A program made the position numbers and the translations under genes. Shown here one piece after another: positions 19,183 through 29,223 of a stretch of DNA of 64,000 nucleotides; the stretch's first letter is position 1; every line of letters begins with the position of its first letter. A model generated the notes under the pieces. That model was not told the DNA's origin, did no database searches, and saw nothing but the letters and a program-made list of their open reading frames with translations. This stretch comes from Vibrio thalassae. Its GTDB lineage: Bacteria; Pseudomonadota; Gammaproteobacteria; Enterobacterales; Vibrionaceae. The stretch lies in assembly GCF_900089835.1 (NCBI RefSeq), contig NZ_OANU01000008.1, positions 1 to 64,000 on the forward strand, given 5' to 3'.

Positions 19183-19893
19183 TTACACCGAACGGTTCAC
19201 AAGCATTGACTTGATGTGGCCAATTGCTTTTGTCGGGTTTAATCCTTTAGGACATACACTGACACAGTTCATGATGCCATGACAACGGAAAACGCTAAAT
19301 GCATCGTCAAGATTTGATAAGCGTTCGTCTGTTGCAGTATCACGACTGTCGATCAACCAACGGTACGCGGCAAGTAGACCGGCCGGTCCGATGAATTTAT
19401 CTGGATTCCACCAAAATGACGGGCAAGATGTCGTACAACATGCACACATAATGCACTCATACAATCCATCCAAATGCGCTCGTTCTTCTGGCATCTGCAG
19501 ATTTTCACGCGAAGGTGGTAAATTACCATCCGAAATAAGAAACGGCTTAACTTTCGCGTAGTTATCATAAAACTGAGTCATATCGACAATCAAGTCACGA
19601 ACTACTGGTAGCCCAGGAAGTGGACGAATTACAATCTCGTTTCCTTCCAGAGCTGACAGTGGCGTGATACAAGCTAGGCCATTTTTGCCGTTCATGTTGA
19701 GGCCATCAGAGCCACAAACACCTTCACGACAAGAACGGCGGAACGATAACGTTGGATCTTGCTCTTTCAAAAGAATCAAGGCATCCAACACCATCATGTC
19801 CGAGCCTTCATCAACGTCGAGCGTGTATGCCTTCATATAAGGCTTTTTATCTACATCCGGGTTGTAACGGTATAGAGAGAAATTAAGTTTCAT
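19183..19893 (-). CDS. sdhB: Succinate dehydrogenase iron-sulfur subunit
   Basis: A 236-residue protein with the three cysteine groups of complex II: CREGVCGSDG and the following LAC for the 2Fe-2S cluster, CIMCACCTTSCPSFWW for the 4Fe-4S cluster and CHGIMNCVSVCPKGLNP for the 3Fe-4S/4Fe-4S region. It passes electrons from SdhA to quinone at SdhCD. It lies 15 bases downstream of sdhA; sucA begins 102 bases later. Confidence 0.98.
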   Translation of the reverse strand: MKLNFSLYRYNPDVDKKPYMKAYTLDVDEGSDMMVLDALILLKEQDPTLSFRRSCREGVCGSDGLNMNGKNGLACITPLSALEGNEIVIRPLPGLPVVRDLIVDMTQFYDNYAKVKPFLISDGNLPPSRENLQMPEERAHLDGLYECIMCACCTTSCPSFWWNPDKFIGPAGLLAAYRWLIDSRDTATDERLSNLDDAFSVFRCHGIMNCVSVCPKGLNPTKAIGHIKSMLVNRSV

Positions 19894-19908
19894 AGTCTGG
19901 TCCTCCCT

Positions 19909-21675
19909 CTAGTACGTACGTGCTTTCGGTGGGAAAGCTTCACGATAAATCGGCGTCATATTCACATCACGCTTGCTCATCAGTTCAGTTTCCGGATTGT
20001 AGATAGAGTGACATAACCACTGCTCATCATCACGCTCTGGGTAGTCAAAGCGAGCATGTGCTCCGCGACTTTCTGTACGATAGTTAGCTGCAACCGCTGT
20101 AGAGAATGCCGTTTCCATCAAGTTATCAAGCTCTAAACACTCAACGCGTTGGGTATTAAATTCTGAAGACTTATCAGCAAGGTGTGCATTTTGCAGACGC
20201 TCACGAATCACTTTTAGCTCTTCTAGACCTGTTGCCATTGCATCGCCTTCACGGAATACCGAGAAGCTGTTTTGCATACAAGTTTGTAGATCTTTACGAA
20301 TCTGAACTGGGTCTTCACCTGAAGTGCTGTTTTCCCAGCGCATAGTACGTGCCAGTGACTCTTCAATATCTGATTCCGTTGCTGGACGAGCTTCTGTTTG
20401 CGCAGCCAAAGTTTCACCTAGATGAAGACCCGTCGCACGACCAAATACCACGAGGTCAAGCAGTGAGTTACCACCAAGACGGTTAGCGCCATGAACCGAT
20501 ACCGAAGCAATTTCACCACAAGCAAATAGGCCTTGTACTTCAAGGTCGTTTCCAGAGGCATCTTGTTTAATCGCTTGACCAGAAACTTGCGTTGGTACAC
20601 CACCCATCATGTAGTGACACGTTGGAATAACAGGGATTGGCTCTTTCACTGGATCAACGTGTGCAAACGTTCGAGATAGTTCACAAATACCTGGAAGGCG
20701 CGACTCAAGTACGTCTTTGCCTAGATGATCCAATTTCAGTTTAATATGTGGACCCCATGGACCATCGCAGCCGCGACCCTCACGAATTTCAATCATCATT
20801 GAGCGAGCAACGACATCACGACCAGCAAGGTCTTTTGCGTTTGGCGCATAACGCTCCATGAAGCGTTCACCATCTTTATTAAGAAGATAACCACCTTCAC
20901 CACGACAACCTTCTGTTACCAGTACACCAGCACCAGCAATACCCGTTGGGTGGAACTGCCACATTTCCATGTCTTGCATAGGAACGCCTGCACGCAACGC
21001 CATACCCACGCCATCACCCGTGTTGATGTGAGCATTGGTAGTGGATGCATAGATTCGACCTGCACCGCCTGTTGCTAGAATAGTGGCTTTAGATTTGAAG
21101 TAACAAATCTCCCCCGTTTCCATGCATAACGCAGTACAACCAAGAATCGCACCGTCTTGGTTTTTTACTAGATCAAGCGCGTACCACTCTGAAAAGATCG
21201 TCGTCTTATGCTTGATATTTTGTTGATAAAGGGTATGAAGAAGAGCGTGACCAGTACGGTCAGCCGCAGCTGCAGTACGCGCCGCCTGCTCGCCACCAAA
21301 TTCTTTAGACTGACCGCCAAACGGACGTTGATAGATAGAACCATCTTCAAAACGAGAAAAAGGTAGGCCCATTTTCTCTAACTCAATAACCGACTTAGGA
21401 CCATTTTTACACATATACTCGATAGCGTTTTGGTCGCCAATGTAGTCAGAACCTTTAACAGTGTCATACATATGCCACTGCCAGTTGTCTTTATGCGAGT
21501 TTCCTAGCGCAACCGTGATTCCACCTTGAGCGGATACTGTATGTGAACGAGTAGGAAAAACTTTGGATAGCAATGCACACGATAGGCCTTGCTCTGAAAT
21601 TTGTAGTGCAGCACGCATGCCCGCACCACCAGCGCCGATAACTACGGCATCAAACTCACGAACTGGAATAGACAC
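19909..21675 (-). CDS. sdhA: Succinate dehydrogenase flavoprotein subunit
   Basis: A 588-residue catalytic subunit. FAD-binding [12 protein letters not shown] lies near the N terminus, and the histidine in SHTVSAQGG is the covalent FAD attachment site of the family. [15 protein letters not shown] and HYMMGGVPT are active-site stretches. It oxidises succinate to fumarate on the cytosolic face. Its ATG directly abuts the sdhD stop. Confidence 0.98.
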   Translation of the reverse strand: MSIPVREFDAVVIGAGGAGMRAALQISEQGLSCALLSKVFPTRSHTVSAQGGITVALGNSHKDNWQWHMYDTVKGSDYIGDQNAIEYMCKNGPKSVIELEKMGLPFSRFEDGSIYQRPFGGQSKEFGGEQAARTAAAADRTGHALLHTLYQQNIKHKTTIFSEWYALDLVKNQDGAILGCTALCMETGEICYFKSKATILATGGAGRIYASTTNAHINTGDGVGMALRAGVPMQDMEMWQFHPTGIAGAGVLVTEGCRGEGGYLLNKDGERFMERYAPNAKDLAGRDVVARSMMIEIREGRGCDGPWGPHIKLKLDHLGKDVLESRLPGICELSRTFAHVDPVKEPIPVIPTCHYMMGGVPTQVSGQAIKQDASGNDLEVQGLFACGEIASVSVHGANRLGGNSLLDLVVFGRATGLHLGETLAAQTEARPATESDIEESLARTMRWENSTSGEDPVQIRKDLQTCMQNSFSVFREGDAMATGLEELKVIRERLQNAHLADKSSEFNTQRVECLELDNLMETAFSTAVAANYRTESRGAHARFDYPERDDEQWLCHSIYNPETELMSKRDVNMTPIYREAFPPKARTY

Positions 21676-22023
21676 TTACGCACCCCACAGAATAAAGAAA
21701 CCAGAGAAGAAGTAACCAAGAAGCACTGCGATGAAAGTCAGTTGCAGCGCACCACGAAGCTTGGCACATTTGATGTAGTCTGTAAGAACTTGCCATAGAC
21801 CAATCCACGCATGAATCAGCACTGAAGCTAGCGCTAACATAGTGAAGACTTTGGTGAAAGTACCACCAAAGAAATTGGTCCACGATACGTAGGAAATGTC
21901 TCCTGCAAACGCGCAGAAGCTCACGAGATAAATCGTATAAAGGGTCATAATGATAGCGGTAGCACGAATCAATAAGAAATCGTGAACGCCATTACGACCA
22001 AATGTTGAGACGTTGTTTACCAT
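21676..22023 (-). CDS. sdhD: Succinate dehydrogenase membrane anchor SdhD
   Basis: A 115-residue protein with three membrane helices (about residues 18-38, 55-78, 90-112). DFLLIRATAIIMTLYTIY and HAWIGLWQVLTDYIK are typical; the His in the second is near the haem b ligand position. It forms the quinone site with SdhC and SdhB. It overlaps sdhC by seven bases. Confidence 0.95.
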   Translation of the reverse strand: MVNNVSTFGRNGVHDFLLIRATAIIMTLYTIYLVSFCAFAGDISYVSWTNFFGGTFTKVFTMLALASVLIHAWIGLWQVLTDYIKCAKLRGALQLTFIAVLLGYFFSGFFILWGA

Positions 22024-22409
22024 ACCAATACTCCAGCCAGCAGCGACAGAACACCTGTCACGATGAAGGCAACCTTAGCGCTTTTGGTGCCCGACTCGAG
22101 CTCCTCAAAATAGCCTAGGTCCATAATCAAATGACGCACACCACCAACAATGTGATACGCCAAAGCCGTCAAAATTCCCCAAAGGACAAATTTCACAAAG
22201 AAACCATCGACGATGTCAGCGGCTTCTGCAAAACCAATCGGAGAAGAGAGTGATTTGGATAGTAACCAAAGAAGTATACCGATCGACACAAACGTAATCA
22301 CACCCGACACACGGTGCAGGATGGAAGCGATTGCTGTGATCGGAAAGCGAATTGTCTGCAAATCTAAATTAACAGGTCTGGACTTTCTTTCTTTCACGGG
22401 CTTGCTCAC
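22017..22409 (-). CDS. sdhC: Succinate dehydrogenase cytochrome b556 subunit SdhC
   Basis: A 130-residue membrane anchor beginning MSKPVKERKSRPVNLDLQTI. The SdhC signature RFPITAIASILHRVSGV is present, as is HIVGGVRHLIMDLG with the haem-ligating His. Three membrane helices. First gene of sdhCDAB-sucABCD; its promoter lies in the 395-base gap shared with gltA. Confidence 0.96.
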   Translation of the reverse strand: MSKPVKERKSRPVNLDLQTIRFPITAIASILHRVSGVITFVSIGILLWLLSKSLSSPIGFAEAADIVDGFFVKFVLWGILTALAYHIVGGVRHLIMDLGYFEELESGTKSAKVAFIVTGVLSLLAGVLVW

Positions 22410-22466
22410 TCAGCTCCATTGAGCCATTTATTGTTATGAATAAATTTTGGTCCGTAAGCCTCAAAA

Positions 22467-22483
22467 GTTAACATAAAGTTAAC
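22467..22483. promoter_or_regulatory. ArcA-type direct repeat, sdhC side
   Basis: GTTAAC occurs at 22467-22472 and again at 22478-22483, exactly 11 bases start to start. ArcA is known to bind GTTA-type direct repeats with this spacing and to repress sdh and gltA without oxygen in E. coli. Confidence 0.55.
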
Positions 22484-22511
22484 AATAAATTCGTGTTACA
22501 AGAGAGATAAT

Positions 22512-22529
22512 TGTAACAATAATGTTAAC
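22512..22529. promoter_or_regulatory. ArcA-type direct repeat, second site
   Basis: TGTAAC at 22512-22517 and TGTTAAC at 22523-22529 form another repeat with 11-base spacing, 45 bases from the first. The pair suggests coordinated oxygen control of the divergent units. Confidence 0.5.
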
Positions 22530-22804
22530 ACACTAAGGTTCAAAACCACCTCACCTCGGTTTGTACCCTAGAATTTATAAGGATTTGACCAACAATTTCA
22601 CCGCAACTATACGGCTGGCAACATTCTAATACAATTGGTGTAACAAAATATGCTACACAGAACAGATTTTTAACCATTTTTCTATAAAAAATCATAACAA
22701 GTGCACACATCACCGTTTAAAAATTGACTTTAACTACGAAGCGAAGTAAAAAATTGGCACACAAACATCCTGGACGGATTAAATAATAAACAAAGGAGAT
22801 TGTT

Positions 22805-24094
22805 ATGGCGGATAAGAAAGCGACCCTTCATGTTGAAGGTCAAGCGCCAATCGAACTGCCAATTATGGAAGGTTCAATCGGACCGGAAGTTCTTGACGTT
22901 CGTAAACTTGGGGCCAATGGTTACTTTACTTTTGACCCAGGTTTTCTTGCCACTGCATCTTGTGAATCTCAAATCACTTACATCGACGGCGGCAAAGGTG
23001 TACTCCTACACCGTGGCTTCCCAATCGATCAGTTAGCTAACAATGCAGACTACTTGGAAGTTTGCTATATCCTTCTCGTTGGTGAAGCCCCGACACGAGA
23101 AGAATATGAGAGCTTTAAGCAAATCGTTACACGTCACACCATGGTCCATGAACAAATCGCGAGCTTCTTCCACGGTTTCCGTCGCGATGCTCACCCAATG
23201 GCCGTAATGTGTGGTGTCGTAGGTGCTCTTGCAGCCTTCTACCACGACTCTTTAGACATCAATAATGATACCCACCGTGAAATCGCAGCGTATCGTTTGA
23301 TTTCTAAGATGCCGACACTGGCAGCGATGTGTTACAAGTACTCCATCGGTCAACCATTTATCTACCCTCGCAACGACCTTACGTATGCGGAAAACTTCCT
23401 ACACATGATGTTTGCCAACCCATGTGAAGAATATGAAGTGAACCCTATCGTTGCACGTGCAATGGATAAGATCTTTACGCTACACGCAGACCATGAACAA
23501 AACGCTTCGACTTCGACCGTGCGTCTTGCTGGTTCATCGGGTGCTAATCCGTTTGCGTGTATCGCAGCTGGTATCGCGTCTCTATGGGGACCTGCTCACG
23601 GCGGTGCAAACGAAGCCTGTTTGCGTATGCTTGAAGAAATCGGTTCTGTTGACCAGATCCCTGAGTTCATAGAGCGTGCGAAAGACAAAGACGATCCATT
23701 CCGCCTAATGGGCTTCGGTCACCGTGTTTATAAAAACTATGACCCACGTGCCACAGTAATGCGTGAAGCGTGTCACGAAGTACTGAAAGAGCTAAACATC
23801 AAAGACCCGCTACTCGATGTAGCCATGGAGCTAGAGCGTATCGCACTTTCAGATGAGTACTTTGTTGAGAAGAAATTGTATCCCAACGTAGATTTCTACT
23901 CAGGTATCATCCTAAAAGCGATTGGTATTCCTGTCTCTATGTTTACGGTTATCTTCGCGATGTCTCGTACGGTCGGTTGGATTGCTCACTGGAATGAAAT
24001 GCACAGCGATCCGAGTAACCGTATCGGTCGTCCTCGCCAGCTTTATACTGGTGAAGAGATGCGTGATTTCAAACCGCTTCACGAGCGTGAATAG
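22805..24094 (+). CDS. gltA: Citrate synthase (type II)
   Basis: A 429-residue enzyme condensing oxaloacetate and acetyl-CoA to citrate. Catalytic stretches are present: [31 protein letters not shown] and [14 protein letters not shown]. Its length is that of the hexameric, NADH-sensitive type found in Gram-negative bacteria. It is transcribed away from sdhCDAB, from a shared regulatory gap, and ends at a strong terminator. Confidence 0.98.
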   Translation: MADKKATLHVEGQAPIELPIMEGSIGPEVLDVRKLGANGYFTFDPGFLATASCESQITYIDGGKGVLLHRGFPIDQLANNADYLEVCYILLVGEAPTREEYESFKQIVTRHTMVHEQIASFFHGFRRDAHPMAVMCGVVGALAAFYHDSLDINNDTHREIAAYRLISKMPTLAAMCYKYSIGQPFIYPRNDLTYAENFLHMMFANPCEEYEVNPIVARAMDKIFTLHADHEQNASTSTVRLAGSSGANPFACIAAGIASLWGPAHGGANEACLRMLEEIGSVDQIPEFIERAKDKDDPFRLMGFGHRVYKNYDPRATVMREACHEVLKELNIKDPLLDVAMELERIALSDEYFVEKKLYPNVDFYSGIILKAIGIPVSMFTVIFAMSRTVGWIAHWNEMHSDPSNRIGRPRQLYTGEEMRDFKPLHERE

Positions 24095-24128
24095 CAGAAT
24101 AATCACAACAAACACAACATCTAGAAAC

Positions 24129-24155
24129 AAAAGAGCAGCTAACGCTGCTCTTTTT
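24129..24155 (+). terminator. Terminator of gltA
   Basis: AAAAGAGCAGC (24129-24139) and its perfect complement (24144-24154) flank a TAAC loop and are followed by T. It can also serve the convergent ybgI-like gene. Confidence 0.92.
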
Positions 24156-24169
24156 ATTGGATTTGTTGT

Positions 24170-24928
24170 TTATACTGGATTATCAATATCAATGAACTCG
24201 ACATCGAGACCATGCTCCGATGCTAACCATTCACCGAGAGCCTTGATGCCATACCGTTCTGTCGCATGATGACCCGCAGCAAAATAATGAATATTCAGTT
24301 CGCGTGCGGTATAAGTCGTACGCTCTGAGATCTCACCAGAGATGAATGCATCCAGACCTTTTGACGCGGCAAGCTCAATATAATCTTGTCCACCACCTGT
24401 ACACCAACCAACAGTCTCAATCATTTTGTTTGCTTGATCTGGTGTGATATGAAGCGGTTCTCTCGCTAGCACTTGAGCAATTTTCTGGGCCAAAGCTTCA
24501 CCTGACATCGGGTTGGCCAATTTGCCAAACATGGCAACCGATTGAGGATGACCTTCTAGTCCGTCAATCACTTCAATCCCCAACAAGTCTGCTAATCGCG
24601 CATTGTTACCCAGTTCAGGGTGAATATCCAAGGGCAAATGATAGCCATACAAATTGAGGTCATTCTTAATAAGGGTACGGATACGCTTACCTTTCATTCC
24701 TCGAATAGGTTCTGGTTCGCCTTTCCAGAAATAGCCATGGTGAACCAGCAGAGCATCTGCATTAACTGAAACCGCATAATCAATGAGGGCCTGTGAAGCC
24801 GTGACACCTGTTACCATCTTTTTGATCTCACTCGTGCCTTCAATTTGTAATCCATTCGGGCTGTAATCTTTAATCAGTTGAGGCGACAACTTGTCATTAA
24901 GCACCGCTTCGAGTTGTAAGTTGTTCAT
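24170..24928 (-). CDS. Nif3-like dinuclear metal centre protein (YbgI family)
   Basis: A 252-residue member of the NIF3/DUF34 family, hexameric toroids with a two-metal site. Ligand stretches are visible: LLVHHGYFWKGEP, YHLPLDIHPELGNN and, at the C terminus, YFAAGHHATERYG. Length matches E. coli YbgI (247). The biochemical role is unsettled. It is convergent with gltA and divergent from the DUF1853 gene. Confidence 0.9.
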   Translation of the reverse strand: MNNLQLEAVLNDKLSPQLIKDYSPNGLQIEGTSEIKKMVTGVTASQALIDYAVSVNADALLVHHGYFWKGEPEPIRGMKGKRIRTLIKNDLNLYGYHLPLDIHPELGNNARLADLLGIEVIDGLEGHPQSVAMFGKLANPMSGEALAQKIAQVLAREPLHITPDQANKMIETVGWCTGGGQDYIELAASKGLDAFISGEISERTTYTARELNIHYFAAGHHATERYGIKALGEWLASEHGLDVEFIDIDNPV

Positions 24929-25006
24929 AGCACTTCCTGAGCATTTTCTTGATTTTCGTGGTTATAACAATTTAATCTAAGGTTGTCGAAAGGAAAACGC
25001 AAGCAC

Positions 25007-25780
25007 ATGAACATGAATATAATAAAGGAATTCTCATCGTGGATAAGGACCAGTCCCAGTCTAGTGATGAATGACCATCGAATAGCCCCTTCTTTCCCTA
25101 TTTCCTCTAGCGATTTAACCACTAGCGATCATTCCGACTATGAAGGAAACCCTAGACTTGGTTTTTTATATCAAGAGCTATGTCGTCGACAATTTGAAGC
25201 TAGCCACCCTTACCGCGTTGTTGCTGAGGAGTTACAGTTACAACAAGATAACCGCACCATTGGCGCAATTGACTTTGTACTTGAGAACCTCACGACCCAG
25301 CAAATTGAACACTGGGAAGTGGCTATCAAATTCTATTTGCTCAAAGATGGCTACTGGTACGGACCAAATGCCAAGGATAGACTGGACAAAAAATTGCATC
25401 GTATGCTTGAACATCAATTAATGATGACGCGCACAGCAGCGTTTCAATCTCTATACCCAGATTTTGAAGACATCACTCAACACTTGCTAATGCAAGGTCG
25501 GCTTTATATCAACCCATTCGAAAACCCAACGATTCCCGAATACTGCCTTGGTTTAAAAATCAACCCGAAGAGAGTGACCGGATTTTGGTGCTATCAAAGT
25601 CAGTTCGATAAAATCAACGAGCCCGTCTATCTGTTAACAAAACCACTTTGGGCTACCGGGCTAACTGCCAAAGGCAAATCTCCTGTCACTGAATTACCGC
25701 CCCATTTTATTCATTGCCAATCTGACACCGGCCATTTTTGGTTTGTCGTCCCAAACGACTGGCCACAAAGCAGCATGTAA
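25007..25780 (+). CDS. DUF1853 family protein
   Basis: A 257-residue soluble protein without signal peptide or membrane segment. GFLYQELCRRQFEASHPYRV, AIDFVLENL and HWEVAIKFYLLKDGYWYGPN are what I associate with DUF1853; the E-x-K core within EVAIKF resembles PD-(D/E)xK nuclease folds, but no activity is claimed. The ATG at 25007 is preceded by AAAGGAAA about 12 bases away; an in-frame TTG at 24983 and an ATG at 25013 are alternatives. Confidence 0.7.
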   Translation: MNMNIIKEFSSWIRTSPSLVMNDHRIAPSFPISSSDLTTSDHSDYEGNPRLGFLYQELCRRQFEASHPYRVVAEELQLQQDNRTIGAIDFVLENLTTQQIEHWEVAIKFYLLKDGYWYGPNAKDRLDKKLHRMLEHQLMMTRTAAFQSLYPDFEDITQHLLMQGRLYINPFENPTIPEYCLGLKINPKRVTGFWCYQSQFDKINEPVYLLTKPLWATGLTAKGKSPVTELPPHFIHCQSDTGHFWFVVPNDWPQSSM

Positions 25781-25802
25781 CATCAAATGGTCATTAATAG
25801 AC

Positions 25803-25827
25803 ATAAAAATAGGCTCCCAAAGGAGCC
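25803..25827 (-). terminator. Terminator of thiI
   Basis: Read on the minus strand, GGCTCC and GGAGCC pair around TTTG and are followed by TATTTTT. It lies between the convergent DUF1853 gene and thiI. Confidence 0.8.
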
Positions 25828-25868
25828 CATTTATACATTGTGACCAATCTATCGCGATAAGGAGAACC

Positions 25869-27317
25869 TTAAGGTCGATACACTTTCACATTGTTAAAAC
25901 CTTGTTCCTGCAAATACAGCGCCTGTAGACGGCTCATCACGCCACGATCACAGTACAACAGATAGGTTTTCGATTGGTCTAGATCACCAAACTTGGTGCC
26001 CAGTTTGAAAAATGGAAGGTGTTGAACTTCAACGCCATCAAGTTCTAACGGACTCGCCTCTTCTTCTTCCGCGCTGCGAATATCAAGCACGACAGCGTGT
26101 TGCTCAACCGCTTGAACTTGCTCCACTTCCTGCGTTTGCTCTTGGCTTTCTTTCTCAATATCGCGAATGTCCATCATTCGAGCGTCGTGAACCACTTGCT
26201 CAAGAACCGCAAAATCGAATTTCTCTTCTTCTGCTTCTAGCTTAGTTTTCACCGCTTTCACTGTCGGCTTTCGAGAAATCACACCGCAATATTCTGGCAT
26301 CGTCTTAGCGAAATCTTCCGTACCAATCTCACGAGCAAGATTAATAATATCCTCTTTGTCCCAGTTGATCAGTGGACGAAGAATTAAGGTATCCGTAACC
26401 CCGTCAATATGACGTAAGTTGGTCAGCGTTTGACTCGATACTTGCCCCAACGCTTCACCGGTCACCAATGCCTCGATGCCAAACTTATCAGCAAGCATTC
26501 CACCAGCACGCATAAACATACGCTTGAGGATGACGCCCATTTGACCGTCTTCAACTTTTTCAAGAATCTCAGCAACAACCGGCTCAAAGTCTACCGATAT
26601 AAACTTCACTTTTGCAGAAGAACCGTATTTGTTCCACAAGTAATGCGCGACTTGTTTAACACCGATCTCATGCGCTGGACCGCCAAGATTAAAGAAACAG
26701 TAGTGAGTTTTTGAACCACGTTTGATATGCAGATAACTCGACACACCAGAATCAAAACCACCGGAGATAAGGCTCAGCACATCCTCTTGAGTTCCAAGAG
26801 GGAAACCACCTAGACCTTTATGGCGAGCGATCACTTGATTCAACTTATCGTTGGCAACTTCAATATTGATTGTCACGTCTGGTTTAGACAATTTAACGCG
26901 AGCACTTTCTACGGCCTGATTCAGCCCACCACCAACATAGCGCTCTAACTCAATTGACGTAAAATCATGTTTGCCACGACGCTTAGCACGGACAACAAAC
27001 GTTTTGTCTTCGATACGACTGCCATTCAGTTCCAATACTTGCTCATAAATATCGTGCATATCAGCAAAGTCTGATTGCTGAACTTCAAGCACGTGATGAA
27101 TACCTGGCGTATGGGTTAAGATCTCCAATACTTCGTTATAGTACTCATCAGAGTTAGCATTCACTTCAATGTGATCACGACGGTTATATACCGCTACAGA
27201 TTCAGTACGGCGTTGGATAATAATTCGCAGGTTGCACTCTAAGATTCTGGTAAAGCGCTTACGCACTGAATCGCTTTTTACAAAAATCTCTGGATGGGGC
27301 TTTACGATAAATCTCAT
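25869..27317 (-). CDS. thiI: tRNA 4-thiouridine synthase / thiamine thiazole sulfur carrier enzyme
   Basis: A 482-residue protein, the same length as E. coli ThiI. An N-terminal ferredoxin-like plus THUMP domain (to about 165) is followed by the PP-loop pyrophosphatase domain ([14 protein letters not shown]) that adenylates tRNA uridine 8. The C-terminal rhodanese domain carries the active cysteine at about residue 456 ([12 protein letters not shown]). It makes s4U8 in tRNA and passes sulfur to thiamine synthesis. Confidence 0.97.
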   Translation of the reverse strand: MRFIVKPHPEIFVKSDSVRKRFTRILECNLRIIIQRRTESVAVYNRRDHIEVNANSDEYYNEVLEILTHTPGIHHVLEVQQSDFADMHDIYEQVLELNGSRIEDKTFVVRAKRRGKHDFTSIELERYVGGGLNQAVESARVKLSKPDVTINIEVANDKLNQVIARHKGLGGFPLGTQEDVLSLISGGFDSGVSSYLHIKRGSKTHYCFFNLGGPAHEIGVKQVAHYLWNKYGSSAKVKFISVDFEPVVAEILEKVEDGQMGVILKRMFMRAGGMLADKFGIEALVTGEALGQVSSQTLTNLRHIDGVTDTLILRPLINWDKEDIINLAREIGTEDFAKTMPEYCGVISRKPTVKAVKTKLEAEEEKFDFAVLEQVVHDARMMDIRDIEKESQEQTQEVEQVQAVEQHAVVLDIRSAEEEEASPLELDGVEVQHLPFFKLGTKFGDLDQSKTYLLYCDRGVMSRLQALYLQEQGFNNVKVYRP

Positions 27318-27621
27318 AGTCTTTTCACATCTCGTTGCAATGCTGTCTTAACGCGACAGTATAGGTAACTAATATCAACTGTAGTACAAACTCAGCCATC
27401 TCATCATACCAAGTTTGAGACTTAAGCGGACAAGAGACAGTTTGGGGCGCAAGTATATACTTTACGCAATTAAGATGCGAGTGTTGCAATCACCGCCGTC
27501 GAGCAGCGTCTGAACCGCGATTTTTGCTCTGTACTGCTAAAGCTCTAAGTTTAAGTATCGTGCTTTGAAACAAGAAATAGAAAAAAGCCCCAGCCGAGCG
27601 CTGGGGCAAAAGGGTTACACG
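27318..27621. other. Gap upstream of thiI
   Basis: About 300 bases without a gene. It should hold the thiI promoter, but no clear elements were found. Its left end in the minus direction carries the terminator of the next gene (27581-27607). It marks one border of the accessory region. Confidence 0.5.
27581..27607 (-). terminator. Terminator of the hydrolase lipoprotein gene
   Basis: On the minus strand GCCCCAGC pairs with GCTGGGGC around a 5-base loop and is followed by TTTTTT. It lies 15 bases after the stop of the gene at 27622. Confidence 0.9.
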
Positions 27622-29169
27622 TTATGATTTTCGGTTACCTAACCATACCCATCCTTGTTCGGTTTTTCTGACTTTACTACCAGGCTTAAACGGTACTTTC
27701 ATCACCCCAACATCCACCATACCTTCGACAAAATACTCATCGGTAATCGCGCTATCTTGTTCAAATTTCACTAGCGACACCTTATAGTCCGTAACGTTCT
27801 TCAGTTGGCTATATAGTATGGCTAGGAAGCTAGATTTATCGTAGCCATTTTCAACAAAATCATCCGCATAGAACGTCGCGATACGCGCCTTGTCTTGACT
27901 TAGAATGGCCGCTTTGAAACTGTCGAAAAACGCAATAACCTCTTGAGGCGGAGTGACTATAGGCGCTTGATATTTCGCAACCTCTTCCGCATTGTCGTTA
28001 GATTTACCGCCTAAGAAACGAATCACATCTTGGTTAAATTGCTCAGCAATATCGGTGTGGATAAAGTGCCCAACTTCTGGATAAATAACGACGGTCGGCA
28101 CGTTCCCCGCTTCCGATAATCTATCATGAAGAGGCTTGACAATATCCCAACGGAGATCTTGGTTATTACTAAAGACAGTCGTAGGAATAAACGGTTCTTT
28201 TTCACCATAGGTCACAAATATAGGCGAGCTAATACGATCAAGTTGTTTTACCAAACTCTTTGGATCTTCTTTTAACGTTTCCGCTCCCATTGAATAAATA
28301 TCGCGTATATACGTTTTAGTCCAAGATTCAAACTCGTCTCGACTATTATCTATCATAAATTGACGAACATCCGTAATGTACTCTGTCATTGGTGTTTCCG
28401 TTAAGAAATAACCAGACGATGACTCCATTATGGTTCCAGTCTTCGGGTTCTTAGCTTTAAAATAGTTAAATAATGCGATGTCTTCAGGTGTTTTTTGTTG
28501 TTCCAGTGTTACTGTACTACCCCAAATTTTGTACCAGTTGTCATAAGAATCCGCCTGGTTAGGACTGAAAAAAGGTGCCGTTGAGAACTCTTCTAACCCA
28601 CCTGGCGCTTCTAGGACTATTTTATCCACCATCTCTGGATGCTTCAGCGTGTAGCCAAGCACCCACTGTGCCCCCATCGAATGTCCTAAGAAGTGCGCTT
28701 TATCGATGTTAAGTTCGTTACTTAATAAGTCATGTATTGCGACACGAGTATCATCCAAAGAGCGAGTAATAGGATTATCTAGATTACCGGGTATGGATTT
28801 TCCGTAATGAGGTAAATCTGGAGCAATCACACGGTAGCCTTGCGCTAACAAGTCACGCATAAGCTCCGCATAATAGCCCGCGTACATGCCTTTACCGTGG
28901 ATGAGCACCACAACAGGCGGTGATGGATCTTGACCTAAATACTCATCCATATAGGCAATTTGCCATTCAATATCTTTGCCATCATGGACAGTGGCATACT
29001 TGACTGGAAAAGGATAATTGACACAGTCGAGCCAAAAGCTCTGAGTACATTGTTGCTCGACCGACAGTGCTTTCATTTCAGGTAAAGGGTAAGTCTGCTG
29101 TTGCGCACAGCCTGATAATAACCCAAATAACAACAGCGACGATAAGGTAGCGATAGTTGGCTTATTCAT
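27622..29169 (-). CDS. Alpha/beta hydrolase lipoprotein with C-terminal NTF2/SnoaL-like domain
   Basis: A 515-residue protein. Residues 1-21 form a lipoprotein signal (LLSGC, lipidated Cys21). The alpha/beta hydrolase domain (about 60-385) has the oxyanion stretch VVVLIHGKGM, nucleophile elbow GHSMG (Ser164) and a likely catalytic His in PEVGHFIH. From about residue 400 (VIAFFDSFKAAILSQDKARI) a domain resembling NTF2/SnoaL folds follows. The substrate is unknown; an esterase or peptidase at the envelope is plausible. A second hydrolase gene lies just upstream on the same strand (54-base gap), so the two may be cotranscribed. Confidence 0.75.
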   Translation of the reverse strand: MNKPTIATLSSLLLFGLLSGCAQQQTYPLPEMKALSVEQQCTQSFWLDCVNYPFPVKYATVHDGKDIEWQIAYMDEYLGQDPSPPVVVLIHGKGMYAGYYAELMRDLLAQGYRVIAPDLPHYGKSIPGNLDNPITRSLDDTRVAIHDLLSNELNIDKAHFLGHSMGAQWVLGYTLKHPEMVDKIVLEAPGGLEEFSTAPFFSPNQADSYDNWYKIWGSTVTLEQQKTPEDIALFNYFKAKNPKTGTIMESSSGYFLTETPMTEYITDVRQFMIDNSRDEFESWTKTYIRDIYSMGAETLKEDPKSLVKQLDRISSPIFVTYGEKEPFIPTTVFSNNQDLRWDIVKPLHDRLSEAGNVPTVVIYPEVGHFIHTDIAEQFNQDVIRFLGGKSNDNAEEVAKYQAPIVTPPQEVIAFFDSFKAAILSQDKARIATFYADDFVENGYDKSSFLAILYSQLKNVTDYKVSLVKFEQDSAITDEYFVEGMVDVGVMKVPFKPGSKVRKTEQGWVWLGNRKS

Positions 29170-29223
29170 TTATTATTTCCTTGAACTATTTCTCTAGAGA
29201 GATATAAATAAAATATTTTTAAA

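Larger units (their letters stand above)
22410..22804. other. Divergent promoter region of sdhC and gltA
   Basis: An AT-rich 395-base gap without a gene. It contains two ArcA-type direct repeats (listed separately) and the gltA ribosome binding site AAAGGAG at about 22792-22798. I could not pin down -35/-10 elements with confidence. Confidence 0.6.

Noticed and set aside
24983..25006. TTG 24983 as start of the DUF1853 gene
   Set aside because: The ATG at 25007 is a stronger start codon and the purine-rich AAAGGAAA then lies upstream instead of inside the gene.
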